Source: Phoronis ovalis
Lineage: Eukaryota > Phoronida > Phoronidae
Length of the DNA stretch: 21,686 nucleotides
Assembly (NCBI GenBank): GCA_028565635.1
Contig: JAOXYB010097715.1
Location: 1-21,686, forward strand
Direction: 5' to 3'
The notes under the pieces were generated by a model. That model ran no database searches, was not told where the DNA came from, and saw nothing but the letters and a program-made list of their open reading frames with translations. Shown here in pieces: positions 1 through 12,600 of the stretch (the stretch's first letter is position 1; each line of letters starts with the position of its first letter). Both the position numbers and the translations under genes were made by a program.

Positions 1-788
1 TATATATGACAGTCACATGAAGGTTAGGTATACACAAATCTTTTTAAGTATTTTTCATAAAATGCCACAACTTATAGATCCACACATAGCCTATAATAGA
101 TTTAAATGCAATGGCCTTGCTGTATTGCAACTGGATAACATGAAAAAATATTTTTTTTACCATTTTAAAACATTAAAGATGCTTCAGACATCACAACACA
201 CAATGCAATTGGAACCTGACTCAGACAAAACATCACACGGAATTAACATCTTAAAAACTGTTCAGCTTGTTTTAACACATATTAAACTTGAAGATTATAA
301 AACAAAGCTTTTGTGTTGTTTCCTTGATTTAAGCCTATTTATTGGTTAACAGCTGGAAAATCCTGTATTAAAAAATATTAAAATGGAACAACACCTGCAT
401 CCCCAGTTAGTCACTAGGAGGCATTACACTTTGAATCTGGTCTTAATCATCATTCAAGCTAAAGAAGAAGTCAGAGAAGGTGCAAGATGTGTCAGAAATA
501 TTACATAAATGTTCAGTGAAAATAGTCAATATTGGTCTCGATCTGGTTAACATGTTCCCAATGTATTTTTTAATCAATTTAAGTTTTATTACCATTTTAA
601 CAGTATCATTAATTCGTAGTTGTAAGAGGGGATAGAGTGTATATCACCCACAGGTCACCATTCACCACTTAACAAAATTCACCATTCACCAATTTCTAAA
701 CCTCATTCACGTTCACCAGGAAACAGTGCTATACCATCATCACACTTATCAAAAACACTCCCAGTATATCAATTCACAAACTCACAAT
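1..788. other. Intergenic, no gene recognised
   Basis: AT-rich sequence. The open frame at 17-349 has no domain and no coding character. Apart from the ATTCACC patch I see nothing in it. Confidence 0.55.
654..720. repeat. ATTCACC-rich patch
   Basis: ATTCACC and CACCATTCACC variants occur about six times in 67 bp. Similar words recur around 1380-1470, so the two patches may be pieces of one repeat family. Confidence 0.5.
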
Positions 789-1231
789 ATGTTTACAAAT
801 CCTGAATTCTCCTACTGGCATTTACAAGATGTTTTAGACGAAAAGTATGTTATATTTATTTATTAATTTAAGTATGAGATATTAAAGTTGTGTTTTTTTT
901 AAATTGCTAAAATGCATTCACTCTGCAATCAATGTTTTCACTTTCAGGGACATTTTGTATAAATATGTGTGATTTGAACTTACTTTTGACTTTAAAAAAT
1001 GATTTTTATCAAAATTTGCTACGAAAAAGTAAAGAATTGCCGGTGATCGAGAATTGCTTTCAAAAACTTACTTTCCAAAGAATAAATAAGGACTCGGACC
1101 AGTTAAATGACAATGTTTATTTATTATTTAGTGAAATGCAGGAGACTTTATGCACTGATATGCAAAATGTATGGTTACTGTACATACTGCATGACTCGAG
1201 GTCCTATAAGTATAAGTACACACAATTATGA
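789..1231 (+). pseudogene. Possible broken two-exon coding unit, unrecognised
   Basis: ATG 789 opens an 18-codon frame (MFTNPEFSYWHLQDVLDE) to a good donor, GTATGT, at 845. The acceptor CACTTTCAG ends at 947, and joining in phase gives DILYKYV and then TGA at 970. One base later a second frame runs open from 971 to 1231: DLNLLLTLKNDFYQNLLRKS, KELPVIENCFQKL and on. A single-base change would join them into about 112 codons. It could be a pseudogene, a sequencing error, or chance. I do not recognise the family. Confidence 0.2.
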
Positions 1232-1314
1232 GCTTTTGATTCTACTGTTTTCAATTTGGACAGACTTTTCAACGTCTAAATGCAAAATACCATGAACAAT
1301 TTTTGTTTGCGCAT

Positions 1315-1827
1315 ATGATATATATTTTATTTATTTTTGAAATTGTCACATCTTCACGTTTCACTGTCGGTCATTTGCCGTTCACGTGGAAGAACTCATT
1401 AACCATTCACCAACTAATTTCAGCTGCCATCACCTCAACATCGAGAAAAACGGCCCATTCACGACACTGCCTTTTCAGCGTTCTTGCAAAAAGTAACAGT
1501 TCCGCTGGTGAATTGTACCAACTTAACTGCGGACCGGGTTTTTACTTTATATGCAAATATAAGCTATCCACTCGGCTATCCGCAATAAACTATCCGTCTG
1601 TCTACCGGTTTCATCATATGATTGGAAAAGTGCAGTGCAGTTTAAACCTCTTTGAAAAAAAAATAATTTCGGGGAGTCTGATTGATCGCAGACTTACGAG
1701 TACGACACTAAACACCCGTAAAGGCCTTTATAATTATAATACATCAGGTCACAGCACACAGATGACCTATTCAAAGGGTCATTTCCTGGAGATTAATAAC
1801 ATTATTACAGTTTCGCTTACCGATTGA
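1315..1827 (+). other. Open frame of 170 codons, no homology seen
   Basis: ATG 1315 to TGA 1827, with a hydrophobic start (MIYILFIFEIVTSS). It is the longest open frame of the left third, in a patch richer in G+C than its surroundings. The composition (Ser/Thr/Ile rich, no domain) does not argue for a real protein. It may be an exon of a mobile element or chance. Confidence 0.15.
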
Positions 1828-3374
1828 TTCCAAGACCAAGGTATATAAATTCAATTGCAAATTGGGTAGATTAGACTACCTCATCCACATGTACCAGACA
1901 GCAGTTGTAAATAACAAGAGATCTATTACATGAAAAGGAAAACTCCAACTTCTCAAGTCAGCAAGTACACGCGGGATCATGCTCGTACAGGGGGAAGGGT
2001 GCAATTGTCAAATTACATTAATAAAAGTTGTATCATAGAAATATTTTAAATAACACTTTAAAAACTGATTTCAAGACTTTTATGTAATTAAATGGTAAAA
2101 TCATGGATGATTCAAGTAATTACGATCTAATGGTTGTAACTGCTTACTGCCTTCCACCCCTATTTTGAATCCATATTTGCTTTTCCGAATCGTACGATGC
2201 GCCTGGATGATGAGAGTTGCCTGATACGTCACTTACCACAACCGACACCTAGCGTTAAAGTATTTACATTTTATTTCCCAGATTTATTTGCACATACATG
2301 TGCCATGCCAGCATTATGGTAGTTATTCACGAGTTATTTACACAATATACAAAATAGATTTTTAAGGTTTTAAAAAGAGTTTCGCAGTTTTGTTCTATTG
2401 GGTGGATATAATAAAAGCAGTTTTAACATAAAATGAGAGTTACAAAACTTACTGTTTTGTTTCTTCAGTTTGGGCCGATGGATAGCTGCACAGAGCAGTC
2501 AGACACTTTTTCAAAAGGGGGGTGCGTTTATGTTTTTTTTATAGAATTACCGATTTCAGAAAATATCAGTTCAGTAATCGAAAAAGGTCGCCAAAACGTC
2601 TCCGTGCTACCAGAAAAAATTAATTGACAAGCAAAAAAGGCCATTTCCACTACTGTTGTAACAATATGCCCAGAATAAGTACAATAGTGCTAATGTAACA
2701 AAAAAAATGCTTTCTGTTCCAAAGGGAGAGGTGCACGTGTTTTCTTGTCAGTTCAAAAGGGGGTGCGTTAACATTACATTAATGGTACTCCCATTTCAAA
2801 AGGGGATGCATTATCATTAAATATTTTCCTCCCATTTCAAAAGGGGGTGCACCCCCCCCCCCCATCTGACAGGCCTGCTGCAGTAGCTTAACTGTAGCCT
2901 AACCGGCATTAAGGCTGCAATGCCACCTAAAAAAAGATCGAAATTCTGCGCAGCAAAATTTTCTGCACACATTCGCATATTTAGTGTTGATAGTAAATCA
3001 TTTTATAAATATTTTGTAGCACACTACAACCAATGTATTGAAGAACCTCTGATACTTTGTCAATAACAGCTCAAGAAAGATTATCAAAATCCAAAAAAAA
3101 TAAATGTCAGTTAATCTTATTAATAATAAGTTTCCATATTTAAATGATCACATAAATGTCAAGTGAATAAAGTTAGCCAATTTTTAAAAAATTGAAATTT
3201 AAATGTTATTTTTGCATTTCTTATATTTTAAAATAATATACATTTATACAAAAATCAGTTTACAGGTATTTGATCAGGTATACAAAACACAAATAACTTT
3301 TTCTTAATAATTCTACAAGCTGACTTTTGGCAATTTTATTATCAAAAGTAACTTTCCTATATGTATATATTTCT
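1828..3374. other. Intergenic downstream of PPIE, no gene recognised
   Basis: Apart from the G-rich repeat at 2508-2863 this is AT-rich sequence with only short open frames. Confidence 0.55.
2508..2863. repeat. Dispersed tandem repeat TTCAAAAGGGGGTGCRTTA with terminal C12 tract
   Basis: Copies start near 2508, 2751, 2795 and 2834, with a weaker one at 2717 (CCAAAGGGAGAGGTGCACG). The last is followed by 12 consecutive C (2852-2863). The last three good copies are about 42 bp apart, with CTCCCATTTCAAAAG common to two of them. It is probably a decayed minisatellite or transposon terminus. Confidence 0.6.
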
Positions 3375-3453
3375 TTTATTTAAACATTCTCTATAATGTT
3401 GTACAACTTTAACCTGCAGGCCTCAGTTTCATATCCACAGTCTCTCATTTATT
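3375..3453 (-). terminator. PPIE: Candidate poly(A) signals of PPIE
   Basis: On the minus strand AATAAA occurs at 3453-3448 (about 100 nt past the stop) and again at 3380-3375 (about 175 nt past). Either would give a short 3' UTR. The sequence alone cannot say which is used. Confidence 0.5.
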
Positions 3454-3553
3454 TGTACAGATGGATACAGCCATGGTATATACAAGTAAAATGCCTAGAT
3501 GACACATATTCTATTGAAAAATCAATGTTTCACCATCATTGCATTTTTTTCTA

Positions 3554-3689
3554 TTATACAAATTCTCCACAGTCTTCGATAACAACTTTCTGTGTTGGTT
3601 TTCCACCCTTTGTTCCCAATGCATCCATTTTCCTCACTATGTCCATACCATCCACTACCCTGCCAAATACTACATGCTTACCATCCAAC
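3554..3689 (-). CDS. PPIE: PPIE exon 10 (last coding exon, TAA stop)
   Basis: The acceptor is TTACTGTAG. It completes W262 and encodes LDGKHVVFG to the C-terminal DCGEFV, then TAA at 3556-3554. Confidence 0.95.
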
Positions 3690-6600
3690 CTACAGTAACA
3701 TATAATACATTGCATAGAATAGAAGCAAATATAAACAAAGAGTTTAAGCGTCCTTTCCTTCACAAGAAATATATGTTTCTGCCTTTGTTGTTGATACAAA
3801 ACCATTGTTATTTATTCATGATAATTTGAGTGATGTCAGTATTCATTCCAGGAAAAGTTAGTGCACAGAATTTTATAGTTCAAACCTGGGGGGAAAGGGA
3901 TAGTTCAAGTACATACGGTAGTCTAAAAATTATTTAAAATTAATAATATCCTCAGATGTAGCATATAGTCTGTCTATTTGTTGCATGCAGGGACTGAGAA
4001 AAATTTTCAAACTTAGTTTTATAGCATAAATCCAGTGCTTGACTTGAGAAAATCATACAAGGCAAAAAACAAGTGTCTAAACTGTGTGACCTGCTTTTAA
4101 CCACACATTAGTTTAGTGAATCCAGTTTTGAGGAAGGAATATACATTAGATATCAGGTTTGTAGAGAAAATACTGTAAGTTACTGGTTCAAACATTTCAA
4201 GCATATCTCACACTTTTCTTTATCTTTCAGATATTTTATTGAGTACAAAAAGTAAAGCAAACAGTTTGTTTAGCTGGCAAACTTTCAAATAATTGGCTGC
4301 ATATACCTATCCCCAGGGTCAAAATATTTAGATAAACTAGCAATGAATACAAGCAGTGACATTGTTATCTAGGATAAACAACTAATTTAGATGGCACTTA
4401 TCAACTGCATTTATCAATATTAACTGTTCCTACTTTAATAGCATTGTAAAAGGTGTCAGCAAAAATAATTATCTATTCTGTTTATATTGTTTACAAATCT
4501 ACTGAACACAAATAAAAAGTATTCAGGAAATGAGTTAACATACCAATCAGTTTTTTCTGTACACAAAAAGAATTGAGATCCATTTGAGTTTGGTCCTGAA
4601 TTTGCCATTGATAATATTCCTGCAAGTTAAACAATAGGTCAGATATATTAATTACACACATAATTGACTTAATATTTAAGTATTTAATATCATTATTTTC
4701 AACTGATTTGATCGTCATAATTAGTGAACCAAAACATTTTAAAACCATTTATTAAAACACGAGATACAATTTGCATAATGGGCAGACTGCTCAGTCAGGA
4801 TTATGCTGCAAAAAAACTAACAGAGCTGTTCGACATATACAGTGACAGTCCAAAAAAAATGTCCAATCCCTGAATGGCACAATTATTGTACATAAATTTA
4901 ACACATCAATGATATGTTACCTTTTAAACTTTATTTATCACAATCATCACAGGGGTGATTATTCTGTTCTGATATATTAGAGCACAACTTTGAAAAGCCT
5001 AACAGATGCTGCATTTCACATTTTGCTATCGTAGAATATTTTCTAGATCTGATTTCAAATATCATCCACCAGATATTGATTGAAAGAAAGCATTTGAAGT
5101 ACACAATATCATATGATTCAATTGAAATGAATCAAATTTTCCTTAAAAAAGCAATTTATTTGTATTATTCTGATTCATAATAAAGGTCATAGGAAAAAAT
5201 GTATGTGTTAAGTTACATATTTGCAACAGAATAACATCATTTTATTCAAAATGATTCTGTTTTACAATGAACTCCTCTTCATTCCCTGTGTCAATAATGG
5301 CAAAATTCAGTCAAACAATTAAAAAGTTCCCTATGCTTTGCATGTACTATTGTCTGAACACAGAGGTGGATCCATGACATTTGAGAGGACGACATTTTTG
5401 TAACTTGTAGTTTTCTGCTCTTGCTAAATGTGCACCAACATAAGCAGAATTAAAGTCTTTGTACATACCTGGACCTGTATGCTTAAGAACAAAATTTTCA
5501 TCGTTGAATTTTTTACCATATATAGATTTGCCACCAGTGCCATTATGATTTGTAAAGTCTCCTCCCTGGCACATCTGTACAGCAAGTTAGGGAATCAGAA
5601 TTAGTGTAATATTGAATAACTTCACAGGAACAGGAGGTCTTGGAATTATTTAATATCCAAAAAGTGGGAAAATAAGTGGTTAAGCTAACAAGGAGGAAAG
5701 GAACAGTGGTCTTGGGAGTTATAATGGAGGAGCAGTATCAACACAAACTTTATATCAGATGTGTAAATTTTGTAATTTTAATGGCTATGTGCACCATTTT
5801 AAATTGTGGAGCAACTTTGTAATAGTGCAAAAAAATAACATGAATTTGATACTACTGGCAACGCATGTTAAAACATTGACACTCTCAATTGTCCTACGGT
5901 TTGCAATGAGGCAGGATCTTGTGATATCACTAGTTGTTATGCCATAAACAAAGGGCATAGTACAATTTACTAAGGAGTCAAACTAACTGCAAACAGTAGT
6001 AACATGCTTACGAGTTTACTCACAGAAGCTGATAAGATAACATTTGGATAAAAATGACAGATTCTTAAAGAATATAACTACAGGTAGCAGTCTTGGATTT
6101 CTAATTTACTATGCTAACATTTTTATGACTGAAATGTAATGGTCTTTACACAATATCAAAGCAATATAAAGATAAATTATTCAGACACATCCAATAAATA
6201 AATCTCTAACTTTGACGTATTGTCAGCTATTAGGCAACTTCTTCACTAGTGACAAACATTTTCTTGATTTACTGCAACATGATATATTACATTTTATAGT
6301 AACTGTTTTATAATGCAGAAACAGGGGACAATAATTTATCAAGTACACAGCAACTGTCGAGTGCGGAAAGGATACAAATTGAGGAATTATTCTGTGAAAG
6401 GAGCTGCCTTTATATCCAAATCCTTTTTCATGAGTGCACAAGCACCTGAAATTTTCTGAAATAAAAATTTTAACAAAATGCTGGAGAAAATATATTACCA
6501 AGAGTACATAAGCTTGTCACAGAGGCACAAAAATATGTACACTGATTCACAATCTGAAAAGGTTTACAGGTTTCTTAGTGCGCTTCTGTTATTATAGAGG

Positions 6601-9600
6601 ACAATAATTACCAAAATAACACAATAAATGTAAAATAAACATTGCAATTTGACAATAATAAAATGTTCTAATGCATAGCTTGGAAAAAGCTGGCAATTTC
6701 CAAATTAAAATTTTTAAAAGCAAGCAGTTCCTGAAGCATAAATAAATATCAAAGATAAGATGACAAGGCCACTGTTAGATTTCATGAGTTTCAAACTTGT
6801 CTAATTGAAGGCAATACAATAGTTATACTTCGAACTTTGCTCTGACCCCTACCGACACATGGTCACTGGCAGGAAATCAACAGTGCTTGAAAGGTCAGTA
6901 ACATTCAACACAAATGATAAAATGTCCTCGAACATTACTGTAACTTATGCACGAGTTTATATGTTCTATTATATGTTCTGTTATATTAGACCAATTTGCA
7001 AAAAAAAAAGTTATTTGACACCAACTGTCTTGTATTACAGGAAGTATTGAATTGCAATAGACTGAACCCTTTATACAGGTAAAGGATGCGGGTGTCAGGA
7101 ACGCCTCGGTACATCATATCTCATTAGCATCTGTATTAAGGACAAACTAGCACCTAGTTTCACATTTGTGGTTTGGCAATAGTTCAGAAACAGATTTTAG
7201 ACAATTGTGTATCTGGGGTCAAACAGCAATTAAAAATATACCAAACAACTAGAAACTTTAAGATGTGTTGCGCTACATCAGTTTCTTCACAAGCTATTTT
7301 ATACATATGCTAGGGCCAACAATTATTTTCAGGTCAGCTCCAATTGTGTATAGAAATGTTAACAATTTTTTCATGGTTTTAACCTGCACAGGTACATGAT
7401 ATTCGTGGAGAACACTTTCAGCAGCAATGGTTCATAAAAACATTATAGACAGTGGTATACAAGGAAATAAGTTCATATTACAAACACTGCTTCTGATCAA
7501 ATTATAATTATCTACGAAACATAAAACTGCATCGTCTGGCATTGAAGATAATAAGAAACGTGTAAAACTGCATTGCCTGGCACTGACTTTTGTAACTAAA
7601 GGGCATATTTTCACATGTCTAACTTTGACAAACTTTTTTTGCATTATGGCACAATATGTAGGGTGAGAAAAAATTCTAATATTCCCAGCATATATTTTAA
7701 GTAGATGAGTCCTTCAAAATACTGCTTCACTCACTAGATGTCACTAGGTACTAGTCCATTTTTGTATTTAGTAAGACAAATCTCTTACTGTACAGTATAG
7801 TGAGACAATCTTATTTCTAGTACCCAGTATATGATTATAGGCTATTTTATGAAAGACTCTCATTACTTCACCAAACAGAGATCTTAAAATGGCATTACCT
7901 GCTGTCTGAGGAACAACATCAGACCGTAGTTCCATAGATATACGGCCAACAGATTTATTGCCAATTTTTAAATCCATGTAAACTTGTGGATTGCCTTTTC
8001 GTCGTTTTGGAGCTGACTGTTCCTAAAATATTATTTGACACATCTTAATATATTTTTTCTAATGTTATAACACCGAGTACATTTTAGACTGCTCATATTT
8101 AAATAATTAAACCAATATATTTATGCAAAACACAGGTGTTTTATTGGTTCAAAAAATCATGCCTACCTCATCTGTTTCTAGCAATCTTTTGTTAAGAAGC
8201 TCGGGATCTTCCACCTTTTGTTTTTCTTCTTCAAGAGTTTCTCCAGCATGTTGTTGTAACCAAGTATCCTCGGCCCATACTGGAACAAATGGAACATTAC
8301 ACTGAAATTTATTGTTACCAATCGCGCTTGCCTAAAAGCTGCAAGTCTATTAATTTAGAATCACACTGATTATCATCTACTAACTGCATTTAAACAATAT
8401 CATAAGATACTGCAAACAGCATAAAATGCTTTAGGGTGTCACAGCGGTGTGTACAATCGACAGTCACTTTCTTCATGATACACAAACACCAGTTTAGTCT
8501 ACAATGCACAAGCATCGTTAAGCATAACCCTGAAATGAGATTAATGAAACCTTCTTTTATATAGTCAAAATTAGTATTATTATTTTATACAAAATCTCTA
8601 TAGAACAAATCGATATGAACTCAGCTGATTGTCCATCAACATCCTTAGGCATAGTCAGAATTACGACCGACCTACATCCGTGATGTACAGGCTTTAAAAG
8701 AACTTTTTATTGCATGCTGTTTTCAGTATCTTATTATATTGTTTAAATGCATTAACTTAGTGTTACTAAGTGTTTGTTTTGTTCTGTACATGATCACCAT
8801 GACAATGGTATTAGTTGCAATAAATTTCTTCTATAACAATAAAGGAAAACCAATGCCCAAATTTCGTTTTTTTGACTTGTCGTAAATTTTCAAAATTGTA
8901 TTTGAGATTCTATAATAATAGTTACAAAATTATAAAATATATTAATATTTATTTTTAAGGAGTTAGTCGAAGTTTATGGTTTTAAGTATCTGGTTGATAT
9001 TGAGAGCTGGAAGGACTAGCATTTTTATGTTATTTACTTACAATTACGTCAATTCAAATTTTTTACCTGCTCTTGTAGAACCTTCTTTAAGCTTCTGAGG
9101 TTTTGCAAGATTCACTTTAATTGTACGACCAAACAATTCAGAGTCATTCTGCAAAAAGAAGTTATTAGTGTATTAACTAGTAAGCATGCTACTGAAGAAA
9201 AATTCTTCTTTTACACCATACACACACCTGTTTAGTAGAAAATATTTATTGAAATCATTTCAGAAACTATAAAGAATCTACACACAGTTATACAAAAAAG
9301 ACTTATTTTTTAATGTTTTTTTTCACTTTGAATGAATTGTTTTATAGGGGTTTTGAATGTTTTTCCCTTCATACCACAGGCAAGTTTGGTTTATTCCATT
9401 GTGGCATTATATCTGTAATTATCTGATTCAAGAAATGTCTGATTTTTGTTTGTATTTTTATTATACAAGTCAAGATAACAAAAATACTTATATTGGCTGT
9501 TTTACTTGTATTAGTAGTTTTTTAAAGGTTCGGAACAAACACTTTAATAATACTCGAGAATAAATACTTTACATAGCACACAAAACACAAATAGTTCTGT

Positions 9601-12600
9601 AGACTCCATTTCTTTCCCATATGGAGCTATCAAATTTGAATATAATCAAAATGTAACAGCCACTGCAGAAATGCTGAGCCTTCTTTGCTAAATACGATGT
9701 CACCTATTACCACTGCTACATTACAACAGTTAATGTTCCTGTGCTCTGTTTATAATGACATACCCTTTACATGGCTTAAGCAAGGGGTTGACATTTGCTG
9801 CCATCCTACACAGTATATTTTGAGAGAGTTTCTCACTGACAAAAACACACAATCATGCTTACCATATTATCAATAGCAGCTGCTGCATCTTCAGCAAATT
9901 CAAATTCAACAAAGGCAAATCCTCTGTGTTTTTCTGGAATCATACCAGAATAACATAAATTATGATAATTAAAATACAGCAGTTAAGTTCAAAATAGATG
10001 CAATTTAAGTCCTTTCTAAAGTTAGCAGACTTTTAAAGCAGTGAGCTCAAAGGTGTTGCCTTTATAATATTCATTTATTCACAAGATATATTTTGTAAAA
10101 TAACTGGACATAAAACATTCATGTGTGTCACTACAACAGGAAGAAAATTAACGTATACGCAAAATCTTAAATAACATGAAACTCCAAGCACTCATTTTAC
10201 CTGTTTCATAGTCGAGTGGGATATTTATGTCCGTGACATCACCAAATGGAATAAAAGCTGCATGAAGTATTTTTTCTTCAACTTCTTCTGCCAACCCGCC
10301 TATAAAATAATTGAAAAGAAGTGTCTACTGAAGTTGGCAGTGAGAAAAATGACCTGATTAATATAATAGACTTTTTCTTTATTTAATTGAAACTTGTCTA
10401 CAAGTAAAAATACAAATCTGTTAACAACAATATAGCTTTGCTTTGGATCACACATGGTAAAAAAATAAAGAAAATTAAAAATCAGATGTTCTCTAACAGC
10501 CCAGATGCATGACTTCAGTATATAGATAGTTATGACATGCCATATATATGGCCATGTTGTTTTGCTTTCAAACTTTAGCCAAAGCTTTAACACTGGAAAC
10601 TTTCATTTGATTAGAAAGTCAAAGATCTATGGCAATTTCACAAAAAGGAATGTTCCTAAACTGTTGATAAAAAAAACACCCTGAAACCGTAGGCCCTAAG
10701 CTGCTATAGTACGGTGAGGTTTTCAAGACCATGTTACAGATTTTATTTTTCTTTATTGTTTCACCCTGGTTGATCCAAAGCAAAGTATTGTTTAGATTCT
10801 CAAAAGTGATTCTTCTTCATATGAAGTCCTAATCATAGGTCCAATATCGGATGTATTGGTCTTAACACTTTCCTAGTATAAATATATTGTCTTTCGAAAT
10901 TAACAAATTCACCTGTATGATGGAAAATGTTCATATGTAACAGCAATACTCCGATGGTCTTAGTTTATTATCATCAGTTGAAAAGAGACTGAGTATATTT
11001 AAAATCTTTCATGTGTCACAACATTTGTTAATAATTTTATAGCAAATTTAAAAGTCGTCTAGATTGATTTTCATTGATGTTTTTACCATGTATCTTGTTT
11101 ACAAGTGTACATTTATACATTTTCCACTTGCTACTAACAAACTAAGGACTGTTGGAGTATTGCTGAAAAAAAATTTCATCTTAAGGCGTCAGATATGGGC
11201 TGATTATTATGATTTACTTAAATATGTATCCATTATTATTAACACTAGAAACTAGCCGTAACACCGTGGTGCATGTCTTTTTTGACTTAAGGCATTGCAT
11301 GTTTAAAAGATGACACATCATTTAATAGCATCGTAGTCCATGACGTTAACCTAGAAACACTACTCTGAGAGTCACTACATAACCTGACAGAGATCGACTG
11401 GTGGGTGTGTGCGACTGTTTAGACATATTCCTTGGAGCTCTCAAAATTTCTGAACATTCTTACCAAATTTACAAGTTAAACTACTTCAAATGTACCATTA
11501 GTTTGGAAGTCTGAACTACAGTATCACCAACCAAAATAGAAGACATTGGACTAGCATTTTTTCAGATTTAGCGATTAATTTCTTATGATGATTAGGGAAG
11601 ATTGAGACCACCTGGCAAGTGCATGGTGGGAAATGTACAACCAAGGAAAAGGAATAGAAGCCAAGTCAGACATCATATCAAGTAAAGTCCTAATCTATAA
11701 TCTTTTTCAGTAGCTTTCTAGTATTCTCAAATTGATCCTTAGTGGTGTGTGCTTCCATCCTTGTTAAGACTAGGTAGAGAAGATCTAACCATTTATACTT
11801 AAAATTATCTTTAATATCACCTAGGATAAATGAAATAAAATTAGTTTATATACACCACCCCCAGCCATACAATTGTACACCACAGCAGCAGTTATGGCTC
11901 GATACCAAGAATTGGATTCTTAATATTTATGGCAGCAATTATAATGTCAGTAAACTGCACAAGATATAACCACTATATAATGACAAAAAAATATAAAAGT
12001 CCACACATACTATCATACCCATATTTGTATTCAATTCTAATTATAATGGCCAATGACACTGAGACTAACCCAGGACCAGTAGTACAGAGAGATAACTAGT
12101 CCGAATTAGTTCATACATCACTGTCCAGATACTCCCTGATTATCCAACTTCAACTTCTCCCTTCACCATTTGAAACTCCTGAGTTCAGTTTTTACCATGC
12201 AGTAAGCTTGTTTTACCCCTGGGCCTCACTCACCAACCCACTTTTTTGGTAAGTACCCCATCCCTCTGGGGGACTGCCAGTGCAGGAGTTGCAAATAGCC
12301 ACAAAAGTAGTGGGAGTTGAAGTTGGATAATCAGAGAGTATCTGGACGCTGATATATGAACTCATTCAGTAGGAATTACATAGATTCCAAGTTGAGCACT
12401 TTCACTGTAATTGGCTATGTAAGTTTCCATGACTGTTCGCACAGCTCACAATTCAGATTATCAAGAGCTAGTGCAGGAACCAGGACTAGAACCCTTGCGG
12501 AACTTATAACAATAATGTTAATGACTCACACATGGTTATCTGTTGTGATAACTGTGATAAATCGTTTCAAAAAGATTGCATGAATATCTCAGATGACAAA

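Larger units (their letters stand above)
3690..6375. other. PPIE introns 7, 8 and 9, no feature recognised
   Basis: The introns at 5575-6375, 4620-5468 and 3690-4543 are AT-rich. I found no embedded gene, tRNA, or convincing C/D or H/ACA snoRNA. Confidence 0.55.

Noticed and set aside
3396-3829. Two overlapping plus-strand open frames
   Set aside because: They are antisense to PPIE exon 10 and its 3' UTR.
4943-4949. GTGATGA (minus strand) resembling a snoRNA C box in PPIE intron 8
   Set aside because: No CTGA D box or terminal stem at a suitable distance, so a C/D snoRNA is not supported.
12470-12490. Minus-strand GGTTCTAGTCC resembling a tRNA B box
   Set aside because: No A box at the right distance and no cloverleaf. 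The site lies next to the LINE finger coding segment.
12356-12583. Plus-strand 75-codon frame over the LINE remnant
   Set aside because: It overlaps the frame that gives the PHD-like CCDNCDK...DC pattern. The alternative frame shows no domain and is a shadow.
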